A DNA stretch of 64,000 nt from Gemmatimonas sp. UBA7669 (GCF_002483225.1 NZ_DLHL01000033.1:9180-73179); one strand, 5' to 3'. Shown: positions 8,342 through 17,147, numbered from the stretch's first letter. Numbers and translations: made by a program. The notes: a model not told the origin generated them from the letters alone.

Positions 8342-9651
8342 GCGCCCTGACCTGCCTCATCGTCTTCGGTGGTCAGCTCATCGATGATAGCCATGATGCG
8401 ATCGGCCTCTTCCGGCGCGATGCCGGGCAGTCGCAGCAGGTCATCCCGATCGAGATCGAGAATGTCGTTGAGCGTGCGATAGCCCGCGTCGGCCAGCACG
8501 GCCACCGTGGCCGTCTCGAGGCCCTCGATCTCATTGAGCGGCACATCGGCGTCCTCCTGCTCCTCGGGCAGCGGCGCGAAGAGCGGACCTTCCCCGCCCT
8601 TCTCGAGCCACTCGCGGCTGGAGTAGAGGTCGATCTTCCATCCCGTCAGTTCGGACGCGAGGCGCACGTTCTGGCCATTACGACCGATGGCCAGCGAAAG
8701 CTGGTCCTCGTCCACCACGGCCTGAATGGTGCGCGACGCCGCATCACTGAACACACGCGCCACACGCGCCGGCGCCAGCGCCAGCTTGGCGAAGCGCTCG
8801 GGGTCGGGCGACCAGGGCACGATATCGATGCGCTCACCGCCCAGTTCGTTGACCACGGCCTGTACCCGCGCGCCCTTGAGGCCCACGCAAGCGCCCACGG
8901 GATCGATGGACTCGTCACGCGAGGTGACGGCGATCTTGGTGCGGCTGCCCACTTCGCGGGCCGCCGCCTTGATCTCCACGATGCCCTGCTGGATTTCCGG
9001 GACTTCGAGCTTGAAGAGCGCCTGCACGAAGAGCGCGTCGGAACGGCTCAGAATGAGCCGCGGTCCCTTGGGTGTGTCTTCGACGCGCTTGAGCACCGCG
9101 CGCACCGGCTCACCCTGATGGTAGTGCTCGCGGTGGTTCTGCTCGCGATACGGAATGATGGCTTCCGCCTCGCGGAACTTGTTGAGCATGACCACCAGCT
9201 TGCCGCGTTCGATCTGCTGAATTTCGCCGGAGAGCAGGTCACCCACGCGCCCCGCGAATTCGTCGCGGATGCGCGAACGCTCGCCTTCACGGACGCGCTG
9301 AATGATGCGCTGCTTGGCCGCCTGCACCGCCGTGCGGCCGAATTCCATGAAGTCGACCTGGGTTTCCATGACGTCACCGACCTGGAACTCCGGATCCTCG
9401 AACCGCGCCTCCTCGAGCAGAATTTCGCGCGACGCGTCCGTGACCTCTTCCACCACCGTCTTCAGCAGCACAATGCGAATTTCGCCCTTGGCGTCGTCGA
9501 TTTCGACTTCTGCCTGGACGTTGGCCCCGTGCTTCTTGGCCAGGGCGGCATGAATGCCGTCCTGGAGAAGCCCGTGCAGCTCCTCTTTCGTGATCTGCTT
9601 GAGATTCGCGAGCTCACGTAAGGCTGTGAGGATTTCCGCCGATCCGGCCAT
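8338..9651 (-). CDS. nusA: Transcription termination/antitermination factor NusA
   Basis: NusA binds RNA polymerase and modulates pausing, intrinsic termination and rRNA antitermination. The 437-residue protein has the N-terminal polymerase-binding domain (about residues 1-125), an S1 domain (about 130-200), two KH domains with AGACVGLKGARVQAVVNELG-like GxxG motifs (the visible motif is VGLKGARVQ) and AIGRNGQNVRLASELTGW, and a C-terminal helix-hairpin-helix segment (DDLLRLPGIAPEEADRI). It lies 9 bases after rimP and overlaps the YlxQ-like gene. Because NusA affects termination, the terminator hairpin in the leader of its own operon (10155-10182) could provide feedback control; that is inference. 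Confidence 0.96.
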   Translation of the reverse strand: MAGSAEILTALRELANLKQITKEELHGLLQDGIHAALAKKHGANVQAEVEIDDAKGEIRIVLLKTVVEEVTDASREILLEEARFEDPEFQVGDVMETQVDFMEFGRTAVQAAKQRIIQRVREGERSRIRDEFAGRVGDLLSGEIQQIERGKLVVMLNKFREAEAIIPYREQNHREHYHQGEPVRAVLKRVEDTPKGPRLILSRSDALFVQALFKLEVPEIQQGIVEIKAAAREVGSRTKIAVTSRDESIDPVGACVGLKGARVQAVVNELGGERIDIVPWSPDPERFAKLALAPARVARVFSDAASRTIQAVVDEDQLSLAIGRNGQNVRLASELTGWKIDLYSSREWLEKGGEGPLFAPLPEEQEDADVPLNEIEGLETATVAVLADAGYRTLNDILDLDRDDLLRLPGIAPEEADRIMAIIDELTTEDDEAGQGA

Positions 9652-9660
9652 CCGTCTCCC

Positions 9661-10128
9661 CTATCGTTTCCAGTGGAACGCGAGACGTGCCTGGGTCACG
9701 TCACGCAAAGGGACCTGGACTTCCCGGCCCTTCGTGTCACGCACCAGCGCCACCTCCGCGCCGTCCTCGCCGTCCACGGCGAGGATCTCGACTTCCTGCT
9801 TACCGCCTGCCAACACCGCACTCGTGACGGTGGCGCGTCGGCCCACAAAGCGCCGCCAGTCGGCCACATGGCGCAACGGGCGATCCGCTCCGGGTGACGA
9901 CACCTCCAACACGTACTGCTCCGACACCAGCGCGTCGGCCTCGAGACGCGCTTCGAGCGCGCGCGAGGCCGTCGTACAATCCGCGATGGTTACCGTTTCC
10001 CCGTCCCGCCGGTCGATACGAACTTCCAGCACCGGACGGGAGCGTGAGCCCCCGCGGCGGAGTTCGACCAGGTCGAAGCCCAGGCTGTCAAGTTCTTGTG
10101 TGACAATGGGTTCGAGCGACGTCACCAC
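9661..10128 (-). CDS. rimP: Ribosome maturation factor RimP
   Basis: RimP is needed for maturation of the 30S subunit. The protein has the RimP pattern LEPIVTQELDSLGFDLVELR at its N-terminus, then IADCTTASRALEARLEAD, YVLEVSSPGADRPLR and a C-terminal SH3-like domain. The reading frame is open as far as 10179, but those extra codons lie inside a terminator hairpin and read as non-coding. I therefore place the start at the GTG at 10126-10128 (an adjacent GTG follows), giving about 155 residues, the usual family length. No strong ribosome-binding site is visible before this GTG, so the exact start is uncertain. It is the first gene of the rimP-nusA-infB operon. Confidence 0.9.
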   Translation of the reverse strand: MVTSLEPIVTQELDSLGFDLVELRRGGSRSRPVLEVRIDRRDGETVTIADCTTASRALEARLEADALVSEQYVLEVSSPGADRPLRHVADWRRFVGRRATVTSAVLAGGKQEVEILAVDGEDGAEVALVRDTKGREVQVPLRDVTQARLAFHWKR

Positions 10129-10154
10129 GATGCACCACCAAACTTCAGGAGAAC

Positions 10155-10182
10155 AAAAAAGTGTGGGGGCCATCCCCACACT
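10155..10182 (-). terminator. Intrinsic terminator in the rimP-nusA leader (candidate attenuator)
   Basis: Read on the minus strand, a perfect 9-base-pair stem (10160-10168 with 10174-10182, 5-base loop) is followed by a run of six T (complement of 10155-10160). This is a textbook Rho-independent terminator. It lies downstream of a good promoter at 10239-10267 and about 27 bases upstream of the rimP start, so it would end transcripts before they reach the operon. It could also simply end pgeF transcripts. Confidence 0.8.
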
Positions 10183-10238
10183 TCAGACACCCGCGCGTGG
10201 CGGGCGAGGAGTACTCGGAAGTTGCTACTCAGATTCTC

Positions 10239-10267
10239 AAGCTATGGGGCGGACGGGACAAGGTCAA
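10239..10267 (-). promoter_or_regulatory. Sigma-70-type promoter for the rimP-nusA-infB operon
   Basis: On the minus strand a -35 box TTGACC (10262-10267) is separated by 17 bases from a -10 box TAGCTT (10239-10244). The -35 overlaps the pgeF stop codon. A start near 10232 would give a leader of roughly 100 bases containing the terminator hairpin at 10155-10182. Confidence 0.6.
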
Positions 10268-11031
10268 GCCGACCGAAGGGCCACGAGGCCAAGCAGGCGG
10301 CCGCTGTCGCCGCCCCGATGGCTGAAATAGCGCCCCTGATGGCAACGGGTACACCCTTCGTCCACGGTGACGGCCCGTACACCGAGCGCCCGGGCCTGCT
10401 CCAATAAGGTGGCGCGTACATCGAGGCAGCCCTTGCCAGAGGCGGGCCGACCGGTGACGGCCTTGAGGACCTCCGGCCCCACTTCATAACAGGCGCCGCA
10501 GATGGACGGCCCCAGATGAACCCGGCATTCGGCTGCGGCAAAACCGCGCTCGGCCAACTGGGACAGTCCCACGCGCAGGATGCCGGCCGCTGTGCCCCGC
10601 CACCCGGCGTGCAGCACCGCCACCGCCCCGGCCGGATGGGCCACGACCACCGGGGTGCAGTCGGCCACGGTCACCGCGAGGGCGGTACCCGGCGTCGTCG
10701 TGAGGTGCCCGTCTATGCCGCGCAGGCGAAGCCAACCGTGCCAGCCGGCGCCGTGGCTCGCCACCTCGGCACCGTGCACCTGATAGGCGCTGGCCAGCCG
10801 CTGAATGCCCAGCGCCTCGAAATCCGCCTGCAGGGCGTCCCAGCGGGCCATGACCTCCGCCACCGGCTCAGTGGACGACAGGCCAAACGAACCGGCCGCC
10901 CGCGTGGTGGTGAAGCCCAGCACACCATCCGGCAGGTCGGGCACGGGCTCGCATAGACGGAGGACGGGACCGAGGGGGAGACCGGTCATGGCGGCATCAC
11001 CACCGACGCGGGTTTCGACGTTACCGGGCAC
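10264..11031 (-). CDS. pgeF: PgeF/YfiH family polyphenol oxidase-like protein (purine nucleoside phosphorylase-like)
   Basis: The 255-residue protein belongs to the YfiH/DUF152 family. Members have been described as laccase-like copper oxidases, as purine nucleoside phosphorylase/adenosine deaminase enzymes, and in E. coli (PgeF) as an editing enzyme that keeps wrong amino acids out of peptidoglycan precursors. The family metal-ligand motifs are all visible: QVHGAEV, VADCTPVVV, HAGWRGTAAGI and GPSICGACYEVG. The open frame starts with a GTG that overlaps the murA stop by 11 bases and has GGAG 4 bases upstream. An ATG at 10987-10989 would give a 241-residue protein and is equally credible. Its placement right after murA, a peptidoglycan precursor gene, fits the PgeF role. 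Confidence 0.88.
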   Translation of the reverse strand: MPGNVETRVGGDAAMTGLPLGPVLRLCEPVPDLPDGVLGFTTTRAAGSFGLSSTEPVAEVMARWDALQADFEALGIQRLASAYQVHGAEVASHGAGWHGWLRLRGIDGHLTTTPGTALAVTVADCTPVVVAHPAGAVAVLHAGWRGTAAGILRVGLSQLAERGFAAAECRVHLGPSICGACYEVGPEVLKAVTGRPASGKGCLDVRATLLEQARALGVRAVTVDEGCTRCHQGRYFSHRGGDSGRLLGLVALRSA

Positions 11032-12316
11032 TCAACTCCACGCGCTTGATGCGCGCCCCTAGCAGGCCGAGCCGCGACTCGATGCGCTCGTAGCCGCGTT
11101 CGATCTGCTGCGCGTTGTTGATGACACTGGTGCCATCAGCGCAGAGTGCTGCGAGCAGCATGGCCATGCCGGCGCGAATGTCGGGCGACTCGACGGTACT
11201 GCCGCGCAGACGGGTCGGCCCGGACACGATGGCGCGGTGCGGATCGCAGAGCACGATGCGTGCGCCCATGTTCACCAGCTTGTCGGTGAAGTACAGCCGC
11301 GACTCGAACATCTTCTCGTGAAAGAGAATCATGCCTTCGCACTGCGTGGCCGTGACGATGGCAATGGACATGGTGTCCGCCGGAAACGCCGGCCAGGGCT
11401 GGTCCTCCAGCTTGGACACATGGCCGCCGAGATCGCTCTGAATGACCCGCGACTGCTCGGCCGGCACGATGAGGTCGTCGCCATCCACCTGACACATGAT
11501 GCCCAGACGCTCGAAGCCCATGAGCGTGCTGCGCAGATGCTCGATGCCGGCCTTCTCAATGCGCAGCGTGGAGCGCGTGACCGCAGCGAGGCCGATGAAC
11601 GAACCCACTTCAATGTGATCGGGGCCGATGGCATGTGTGGCGCCGCCCAGCGGCAGACCGCCCTCGATGGTGTACACGTTCGAGCCGATGCCCTCGATGC
11701 GCGCGCCCAATGCCACAAGGAAGTGCGCAAGGTCCTGCACATGCGGTTCACTGGCCGCGTTGCGCAGCACCGTGCGGCCCTTGGCGGCGACGGCGGCCAC
11801 CAACGCGTTCTCGGTGGCGGTGACACTGGGCTCATCGAGAAACACATCAGCGCCCACGAGGCCCTTGGTATCAAAGCGGAAGCGCTCGCCAAGTTCGTAG
11901 GTGGCGCCCAGCGCCTGCAGGACATGGAAGTGCGTGTCGAGTCGGCGCCGGCCAATCACGTCGCCACCAGGCGGCGACAGCGTGACGGTGCCGCAGCGCG
12001 CGAGGAGCGGCGCCGCCAGCAGAATGGACGCACGAATGCGCGCGCACATGGCCGGGTCGAGGTCGGCGGCACGGACATCCTGCGCGTGAATACGCAGCGA
12101 ATTGTCGCCGTTCCACTCGCACACCGCACCGGTGGTGCGCACGAGTTCGACCAGCGTTTCGATATCGCGGATGCGCGGCACATTGTGCAGCTGCACCGGC
12201 TGATCGGTGAGCAGGGCGGCGGCCACGATGGGCAGCGCGGCGTTCTTGTTGCCGGCCGGGCGGATGCTGCCACTGAGCCGGTGACCCCCTTCGACGACGA
12301 ACTGGACGGCGGACAT
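11021..12316 (-). CDS. murA: UDP-N-acetylglucosamine 1-carboxyvinyltransferase MurA (Cys-to-Asp active site)
   Basis: MurA transfers enolpyruvate from PEP to UDP-GlcNAc, the first committed step of peptidoglycan synthesis. I chose the ATG at 12314-12316 (MSAVQFVVEGGHRLSGS), which matches the family N-terminus; the frame extends 20 codons further but that part is not conserved. The resulting 431-residue protein has the expected PAGNKNAALPIVAAALLT substrate block. The active-site loop reads SPPGGDVIGRRRLDTH: position 119, normally the Cys that fosfomycin alkylates, is Asp. The same natural substitution is known in MurA of Mycobacterium and Chlamydia and makes those enzymes fosfomycin-insensitive. 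The rest of the protein looks intact. Confidence 0.96.
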   Translation of the reverse strand: MSAVQFVVEGGHRLSGSIRPAGNKNAALPIVAAALLTDQPVQLHNVPRIRDIETLVELVRTTGAVCEWNGDNSLRIHAQDVRAADLDPAMCARIRASILLAAPLLARCGTVTLSPPGGDVIGRRRLDTHFHVLQALGATYELGERFRFDTKGLVGADVFLDEPSVTATENALVAAVAAKGRTVLRNAASEPHVQDLAHFLVALGARIEGIGSNVYTIEGGLPLGGATHAIGPDHIEVGSFIGLAAVTRSTLRIEKAGIEHLRSTLMGFERLGIMCQVDGDDLIVPAEQSRVIQSDLGGHVSKLEDQPWPAFPADTMSIAIVTATQCEGMILFHEKMFESRLYFTDKLVNMGARIVLCDPHRAIVSGPTRLRGSTVESPDIRAGMAMLLAALCADGTSVINNAQQIERGYERIESRLGLLGARIKRVELSAR

Positions 12317-12445
12317 TGCGTGGATGGCTGGTCGCGGAATGTGAGAGCGGGCTGGCGCATGCTGGGGGTCCCGCATGCGCCCGAGCGAAGCATAACACGG
12401 CCCGCGCCATGGACACGAGCCGCCGTGAGCCTTAGATCACGGGAT

Positions 12446-13051
12446 ATGCTGCTCGCCGATGCACTCCTGCGGCACCTGCCGCTGCCGCTGCTTCAGGCAC
12501 TGACCGTGCCCGATACCATTGTGGCCCGCACCATCCCCGACCGCGGGGTGCTGGAGTGGACCACGGGTCTGCTGCAGATCCTTGTGTTGTTGCTGGGGGT
12601 CGGAGCGCTGATCACGCTGATTCTGCTGCTGCGCGCCCTGCGGGACGCCGTGCAGGGCATGAACAAGACGCTGGCCAAGCTCACCACCGACACGGCGCCC
12701 ATGCTGGCCAACGCCAACGCCATGGTGGGCGATGCCCGCGAAATGGTGGCCATGGTGCGCCGCGATGTGGAGCAGGTCACCGATGCCGCGGCGGCCATTT
12801 CCGACGAGTTGCTCAACGCGGCCGAGTCTGCCGCGCAGCGCGTGGACGAGGTCAACGCCGTACTCGACGTGTTGCAGGATGAACTCGAGGGCAGTGCCAT
12901 TTCGGCGGTGGCCACGCTGCGCGGGGCGCAAGCGGGCGCCAGGGCCTTTGCCGCAGAGCTCAGCGGAAAGAAGAAGCGTCGCCGGCCCACGCTGCCCGAT
13001 GCGTCGAGGTCCGACGTGCCGATGCCGCGGCGCCGCGACGCCGTCGACTGA
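12446..13051 (+). CDS. Single-pass membrane protein with a long helical (DUF948-like) domain
   Basis: This 201-residue protein has a strongly hydrophobic segment at about residues 40-62 (LLQILVLLLGVGALITLILL). A long amphipathic helical region follows in which Ala, Asp, Glu, Val and Met recur in heptad-like fashion, and the tail is basic (KKKRRRP). The pattern resembles DUF948/YtxG-type proteins, membrane-anchored coiled-coil proteins often induced by stress. The function of such proteins is unclear. I chose the ATG at 12446, the first Met preceding the hydrophobic segment; the open frame upstream overlaps murA in antisense and does not look coding. The next gene starts 11 bases after its stop, so the two are probably co-transcribed. 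Confidence 0.7.
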   Translation: MLLADALLRHLPLPLLQALTVPDTIVARTIPDRGVLEWTTGLLQILVLLLGVGALITLILLLRALRDAVQGMNKTLAKLTTDTAPMLANANAMVGDAREMVAMVRRDVEQVTDAAAAISDELLNAAESAAQRVDEVNAVLDVLQDELEGSAISAVATLRGAQAGARAFAAELSGKKKRRRPTLPDASRSDVPMPRRRDAVD

Positions 13052-13062
13052 ACCCGCCCCCC

Positions 13063-13992
13063 ATGTCGGTACGCGGGTGCTGGCCCGTGTGGGCTGCGTT
13101 GCTGCTGGTGGCACTCTGCCCCACCGAGGCCTGGGCGTGGACGCCAGGCACGCACGTCTTTCTCGGTGATGCCGTGCTGTCCAATCTGACACTGCTGCCC
13201 GGTCATATCGCCGATCTGCTGCGCAGCTTTCCCGCTGACTTCCTCTACGGGTCGATTGCGGCAGATACGAGCATTGCCAAGAAGTATGCGGAGGTCGGCC
13301 GACATTGTCATGCCTGGCATGTGGGCCTCGAGATTCATGACGAAGCCGAGCCGCCAGCGCTCAAGGCGTTTGCGCTGGGTTACCTGTCGCATCTCGCCGC
13401 CGATGTGGTGGCGCACAATTTCTTTGTGCCGCGGCAACTGGCGGTCACCTCGAGCACGACGGCCCTTGGCCACAGCTACTGGGAAAGCCGCATCGACACG
13501 CACATTGGCGACCCCTGGCCGCGGCGGGCCCGGGAGCTGCTGTCTCTCGATCACTCCCGCGCCGACCAGCACCTCGATCGCATTCTGAGTCCCACGCTGT
13601 TCGGCACGCCCACCAACCGCCGCATCTTTCGCGGCATGGTGTACGTGACGGACACCGAATCGTGGCAGCGCATCTTCCAGCTCGTGTCCGAAAACAGTCG
13701 CTGGGATCTGAGCGACGCCGACGTGTCCCGATATCTGGCGCGCTCCTTCGATTACATCGTGGACCTGCTCTGCCACTGGGACCAGAGCGAGCCGTATCGC
13801 TACGATCCGTCAGGTGAGCTGCCGCTGCGAGAAGCCAAGAAGGTGCGACGGCTGGCGCGGCGACAGGGGGGTGACATGCGAGCGGCCCTCGAAGCCGATC
13901 GCATGTTCGGCATGCCGACCACGCCGCTGCGCCACGCGGCCGACCTGCCGTCCCCCCTCTTCATCCCGCGCGAGCTGCGAGCAGTTGGTTGA
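13063..13992 (+). CDS. Secreted zinc-dependent phospholipase C-like protein
   Basis: The 309-residue protein starts with a signal peptide (hydrophobic core AALLLVAL, predicted cleavage after AWA at residue 25). The mature form would begin with Trp, as in zinc-dependent phospholipases C where the N-terminal Trp is a metal ligand. His residues expected for the three-zinc site follow: GTHVFLGD, HCHAWHVG, GYLSHLAADVVAHNF and HSYWESRIDTH. This matches the zinc-dependent phospholipase C family (PF00882). Substrate is unknown. Its 3' end overlaps the end of gatB on the opposite strand by 32 bases, a tight convergent overlap. Confidence 0.78.
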   Translation: MSVRGCWPVWAALLLVALCPTEAWAWTPGTHVFLGDAVLSNLTLLPGHIADLLRSFPADFLYGSIAADTSIAKKYAEVGRHCHAWHVGLEIHDEAEPPALKAFALGYLSHLAADVVAHNFFVPRQLAVTSSTTALGHSYWESRIDTHIGDPWPRRARELLSLDHSRADQHLDRILSPTLFGTPTNRRIFRGMVYVTDTESWQRIFQLVSENSRWDLSDADVSRYLARSFDYIVDLLCHWDQSEPYRYDPSGELPLREAKKVRRLARRQGGDMRAALEADRMFGMPTTPLRHAADLPSPLFIPRELRAVG

Positions 13993-15424
13993 CCTTCTTG
14001 GGGTCGGCCGCGCCCTTGGACTTCTTCATCACCAGCCCCACCAGCACGCCCTGCAGTTTGCGCTCGCCACTGACAAAGCGGGCGGCCTCGGCGGGGTTCT
14101 CGGCCAGCACCTCGTCAATCCAGGCCACAAGCGCGCTGTCGTCGCGCACCTGCAGCACCCCTTCACGCTCGGCCAGCACGCGTGGATCCTCGTCTTCGCG
14201 CTCGAGCAGAGCAAAGAGCTGACGCGCCGCGGTGTTGGACACGTCACCCGCCGCTTCGAGACGAATGAGCGCGCCCAGCCGCGCGAGTGACACGGGATGC
14301 GCCTCGAGCGCACAGCCGCTGGCGTTCACCGACGCCAGCACCGGCCCCAGCATCCAATTGGCTGCGCGGCGCGCATCGCCGCTTTCCTGCACCAGCACTT
14401 CGAAGCGGTCCGCCAACAGACGGGACGCCAGCAGCTGTTCAATGTCTGCCTCGGGCAGTGCATGCTCGCGCGCAAAGCGCGTGCGCCGCGCCTCGGGCAA
14501 CTCCGGCAGCGCGTCACGCTGTGCCTGTCGCTCCGCCGCACGCACCACGAGCGGCGGCAAGTCCGGATCGGGGAAATAGCGATAGTCGTGACTGCCTTCC
14601 TTGCTGCGCGCCGGACGCACGACGTTGCGCTTGTCGTCGTACAGCATGGTCTGCTGCTCAATGCGTCCACCGGACGACAGCACCTGCACCTGGCGCGCAA
14701 ACTCGATCTCCACCGCGCGCTCAATGGCCGAGAAGGAGTTGAGATTCTTGACCTCGGTCTTGGTGCCAAGCGCCGTTTCACCAACAGGACGCACGGAGAT
14801 GTTCACATCCACGCGCAGTGAGCCCTCTTCCATGTTGGCGTCGGAGACATCGGCATACTCGAGAATCTGCCGCAGACGCCGTGCGTAAGCCGCGGCCTCA
14901 GCGGCGCTGCGGATATCCGGCTCTGAGACAATTTCGACGAGCGGCGTGCCCGCACGATTGAGATCAATGGCCGAGGCCTGCGGGAAACGGTCATGCACGG
15001 ACTTGCCCGCGTCTTCTTCCATGTGCACGCGATGCACCCGAATGACACGCGGCGTACCATCGGCCTGCTTGCCAATGACCACCTGGCCGTTGGTGGCCAG
15101 CGGACGATCAAACTGCGAGATCTGGTAGCCCTTGGGGAGATCAGGGTAGAAGTAGTTCTTTCGCGCAAAGATGGACGTCTCGTGCACCGTGCACTCGAGA
15201 GCCAGCGACGCGCGCACGGCCAGGGCCACCGCGTGATCGTTGATGACCGGCAGCGCGCCCGGCAAACCCAGACACACCGGGCAGGTGTTGACGTTGGGGG
15301 CCTCACCAAACGACGTCGCACACCCGCAGAAGATCTTGCTGCGTGTGCGCAGCTGGCAGTGTACTTCGAGGCCGATGACCAGTTCCCAGTCGCGGCCAGC
15401 CGCTGATGCGAAAGTGGCGCTCAT
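13961..15424 (-). CDS. gatB: Asp-tRNA(Asn)/Glu-tRNA(Gln) amidotransferase subunit B
   Basis: GatB binds misacylated tRNA and, in the GatCAB complex, activates its side chain with ATP so that ammonia from GatA can amidate it to Gln-tRNA or Asn-tRNA. The 487-residue protein starts WELVIGLEVHCQL. It contains the cysteine-rich region IFCGCATSFG with TCPVCLGLPG, the DLPKGYQISQFD signature and the C-terminal YqeY-like tail ending VNQLLAAR. Length is normal. It overlaps gatA by 4 bases. Its 3' end runs 32 bases under the oppositely oriented phospholipase-like gene. Confidence 0.96.
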   Translation of the reverse strand: MSATFASAAGRDWELVIGLEVHCQLRTRSKIFCGCATSFGEAPNVNTCPVCLGLPGALPVINDHAVALAVRASLALECTVHETSIFARKNYFYPDLPKGYQISQFDRPLATNGQVVIGKQADGTPRVIRVHRVHMEEDAGKSVHDRFPQASAIDLNRAGTPLVEIVSEPDIRSAAEAAAYARRLRQILEYADVSDANMEEGSLRVDVNISVRPVGETALGTKTEVKNLNSFSAIERAVEIEFARQVQVLSSGGRIEQQTMLYDDKRNVVRPARSKEGSHDYRYFPDPDLPPLVVRAAERQAQRDALPELPEARRTRFAREHALPEADIEQLLASRLLADRFEVLVQESGDARRAANWMLGPVLASVNASGCALEAHPVSLARLGALIRLEAAGDVSNTAARQLFALLEREDEDPRVLAEREGVLQVRDDSALVAWIDEVLAENPAEAARFVSGERKLQGVLVGLVMKKSKGAADPKKVNQLLAARAG

Positions 15425-16821
15425 CGATGGGCCTCCGCGCCAAGCGACTGTTCAAGCGCGGCCGCCGCACGAATCATGACGGCCTCACCGAACGCCGGGG
15501 CGAGCAACTGCCCACCAACGGGCATGCCCCGCACACGCCCGATGGGCTGCGACATGGCGGGAATGCCCGCGAGATTGGCCGTCACCGTGTAGATGTCGCT
15601 CAGGTACATCGCGTAGGGATCGGACACTTCACCGAGACGGAAGGCGGGCGTAGGGGCCGTTGGCGTGAACAACAGGTCCACACCGCTGGCAAAGACCGCA
15701 CGGAATTCGTCAGCGATCATGGCGCGCACAGCCTGCGCTCGCTTGTAGTACGCGTCGTAGTAGCCGGCACTGAGCACGTAGGTGCCCAGCAGAATGCGAC
15801 GCTGGACCTCGGCGCCAAAGCCGTGCGAGCGCGTACGTTCGTACATCGGGCCCAAGTCGTCCGCCGCGGCGCGCTGCCCGAAGCGCACACCATCATAGCG
15901 GGCCAGATTGCTCGAGGCTTCAGCCGGCGCGATGATGTAATAGACCGGGATGGCGAGGTCGGTGCTGGGCAGTGAGACCTCGCGCACTTCGGCACCGAGA
16001 CGGCGCAAGTGATCGAGTGCACGCCGGCAACTTGCCGCGATGTCCGCGTCGAGTGACGCGGGGAAATACTCACGCGGCACACCGACCACTAGTCCGGCAA
16101 GCGGCGACGAGCCGCCAACGGCATCGTCGGTGGGCACGAGCGGCGAGACTGGCACGTCGGCACTGGTGGCATCGAAGCGATCATGCCCCGCCATGATCTC
16201 GAGGCCGAGCGCCGCCTCCGCCACAGTCGTGCCGAACACCCCCACGTTGTCGAGCGACGACGCATAGGCCACGAGCCCATAGCGGCTCACGCGTCCGTAG
16301 GTGGGCTTGATCCCCACAATGCCACAGAATGCAGCGGGCTGGCGCACGGACCCACCGGTTTCCGAACCCAGCGCCACGCGCACCACGCCGGACGCCACGG
16401 CCGCCGCCGAGCCGCCGGAGCTGCCGCCCGGGACGCGTGAGGGGTCGAGCGGATTGCGCACGGGGCCGTAGGCGCTGTTCTCGTTGGACGAACCCATGGC
16501 AAATTCGTCCATGTTGGTTTTGCCAATGACCACAGCCCCTGCCTCGCGCAGGCGCCGCACCGCGGTGGCTTCGAAGGGACTGACGTACCCTTCGAGCGTG
16601 CGCGAGCCGCAGGTGGTGGGCAGTCCCAGTGTGGCGAGGTTGTCCTTGATGGCCACGGGCACACCGGCGAGCACGCCATCGGGCGCAATCGTGCGCGCCT
16701 CACGATCGATGGACAGAAACGCGTTGAGCCCCTCGGGACCTGCCTGCACGCGGTCGTAGGCGCCCCAGGCGGCGTCCACGCCGTGCGCCTTGAGTGCAGC
16801 CAGTGCGGTGTCCCGACTCAT
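15421..16821 (-). CDS. gatA: Asp-tRNA(Asn)/Glu-tRNA(Gln) amidotransferase subunit A
   Basis: GatA is the amidase subunit that releases ammonia from glutamine or asparagine. The 466-residue protein carries the amidase-signature triad: Lys in PVAIKDNLATLG, the cis-Ser in GSETGGSVRQPA and the nucleophile region in PGGSSGGSAAAVASG. Length is close to the family norm. It overlaps gatC upstream and gatB downstream by 4 bases each, consistent with coupled synthesis of the three-subunit complex. Confidence 0.96.
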   Translation of the reverse strand: MSRDTALAALKAHGVDAAWGAYDRVQAGPEGLNAFLSIDREARTIAPDGVLAGVPVAIKDNLATLGLPTTCGSRTLEGYVSPFEATAVRRLREAGAVVIGKTNMDEFAMGSSNENSAYGPVRNPLDPSRVPGGSSGGSAAAVASGVVRVALGSETGGSVRQPAAFCGIVGIKPTYGRVSRYGLVAYASSLDNVGVFGTTVAEAALGLEIMAGHDRFDATSADVPVSPLVPTDDAVGGSSPLAGLVVGVPREYFPASLDADIAASCRRALDHLRRLGAEVREVSLPSTDLAIPVYYIIAPAEASSNLARYDGVRFGQRAAADDLGPMYERTRSHGFGAEVQRRILLGTYVLSAGYYDAYYKRAQAVRAMIADEFRAVFASGVDLLFTPTAPTPAFRLGEVSDPYAMYLSDIYTVTANLAGIPAMSQPIGRVRGMPVGGQLLAPAFGEAVMIRAAAALEQSLGAEAHR

Positions 16822-17147
16822 GCCTCGCGCTCCGCGGAGGCGCCAAGCGCCTCATGTGTGGCCAGGCGCGGCACAAGAAAGAACCCGTCGCGCATGGCTG
16901 GGGCAAAGGCTTCGCGTTCGCGCGCCAGCGAATCAGAGGGCTGTGCATCATCGCGGCGGGCCACGTCCACGCGCTGGGCCGCCTGCTGCCAATCGCCAAC
17001 GGCGTCCGGCACCTGCACCTGCTGCAGCACGTCCATATGCTCGAGAATGCCGTTGAGCTGACTCACGAGCTGCGGCAACTCGGCCTCATCGAGTCCGAGC
17101 CGCGCCAGCCGCGCCACATGACGCACATCTTCGGGGGTAACCGACAT
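16818..17147 (-). CDS. gatC: Asp-tRNA(Asn)/Glu-tRNA(Gln) amidotransferase subunit C
   Basis: GatC is the small belt-like subunit that wraps around and stabilises GatA-GatB. I chose the ATG at 17145-17147 (MSVTPEDVRHVARLARLGLD), which matches the family N-terminus and overlaps the uvrD stop as TGATG. The frame is open for three more codons upstream. The protein is about 109 residues, slightly long for the family because of a C-terminal tail rich in Glu and Ala. The middle has the expected QLNGILEHMDVLQQV. Confidence 0.93.
   Translation of the reverse strand: MSVTPEDVRHVARLARLGLDEAELPQLVSQLNGILEHMDVLQQVQVPDAVGDWQQAAQRVDVARRDDAQPSDSLAREREAFAPAMRDGFFLVPRLATHEALGASAEREA

Noticed and set aside
10129..10179. 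N-terminal extension of rimP to 10179
   Set aside because: The extra codons are the terminator hairpin itself and do not match the RimP N-terminus.
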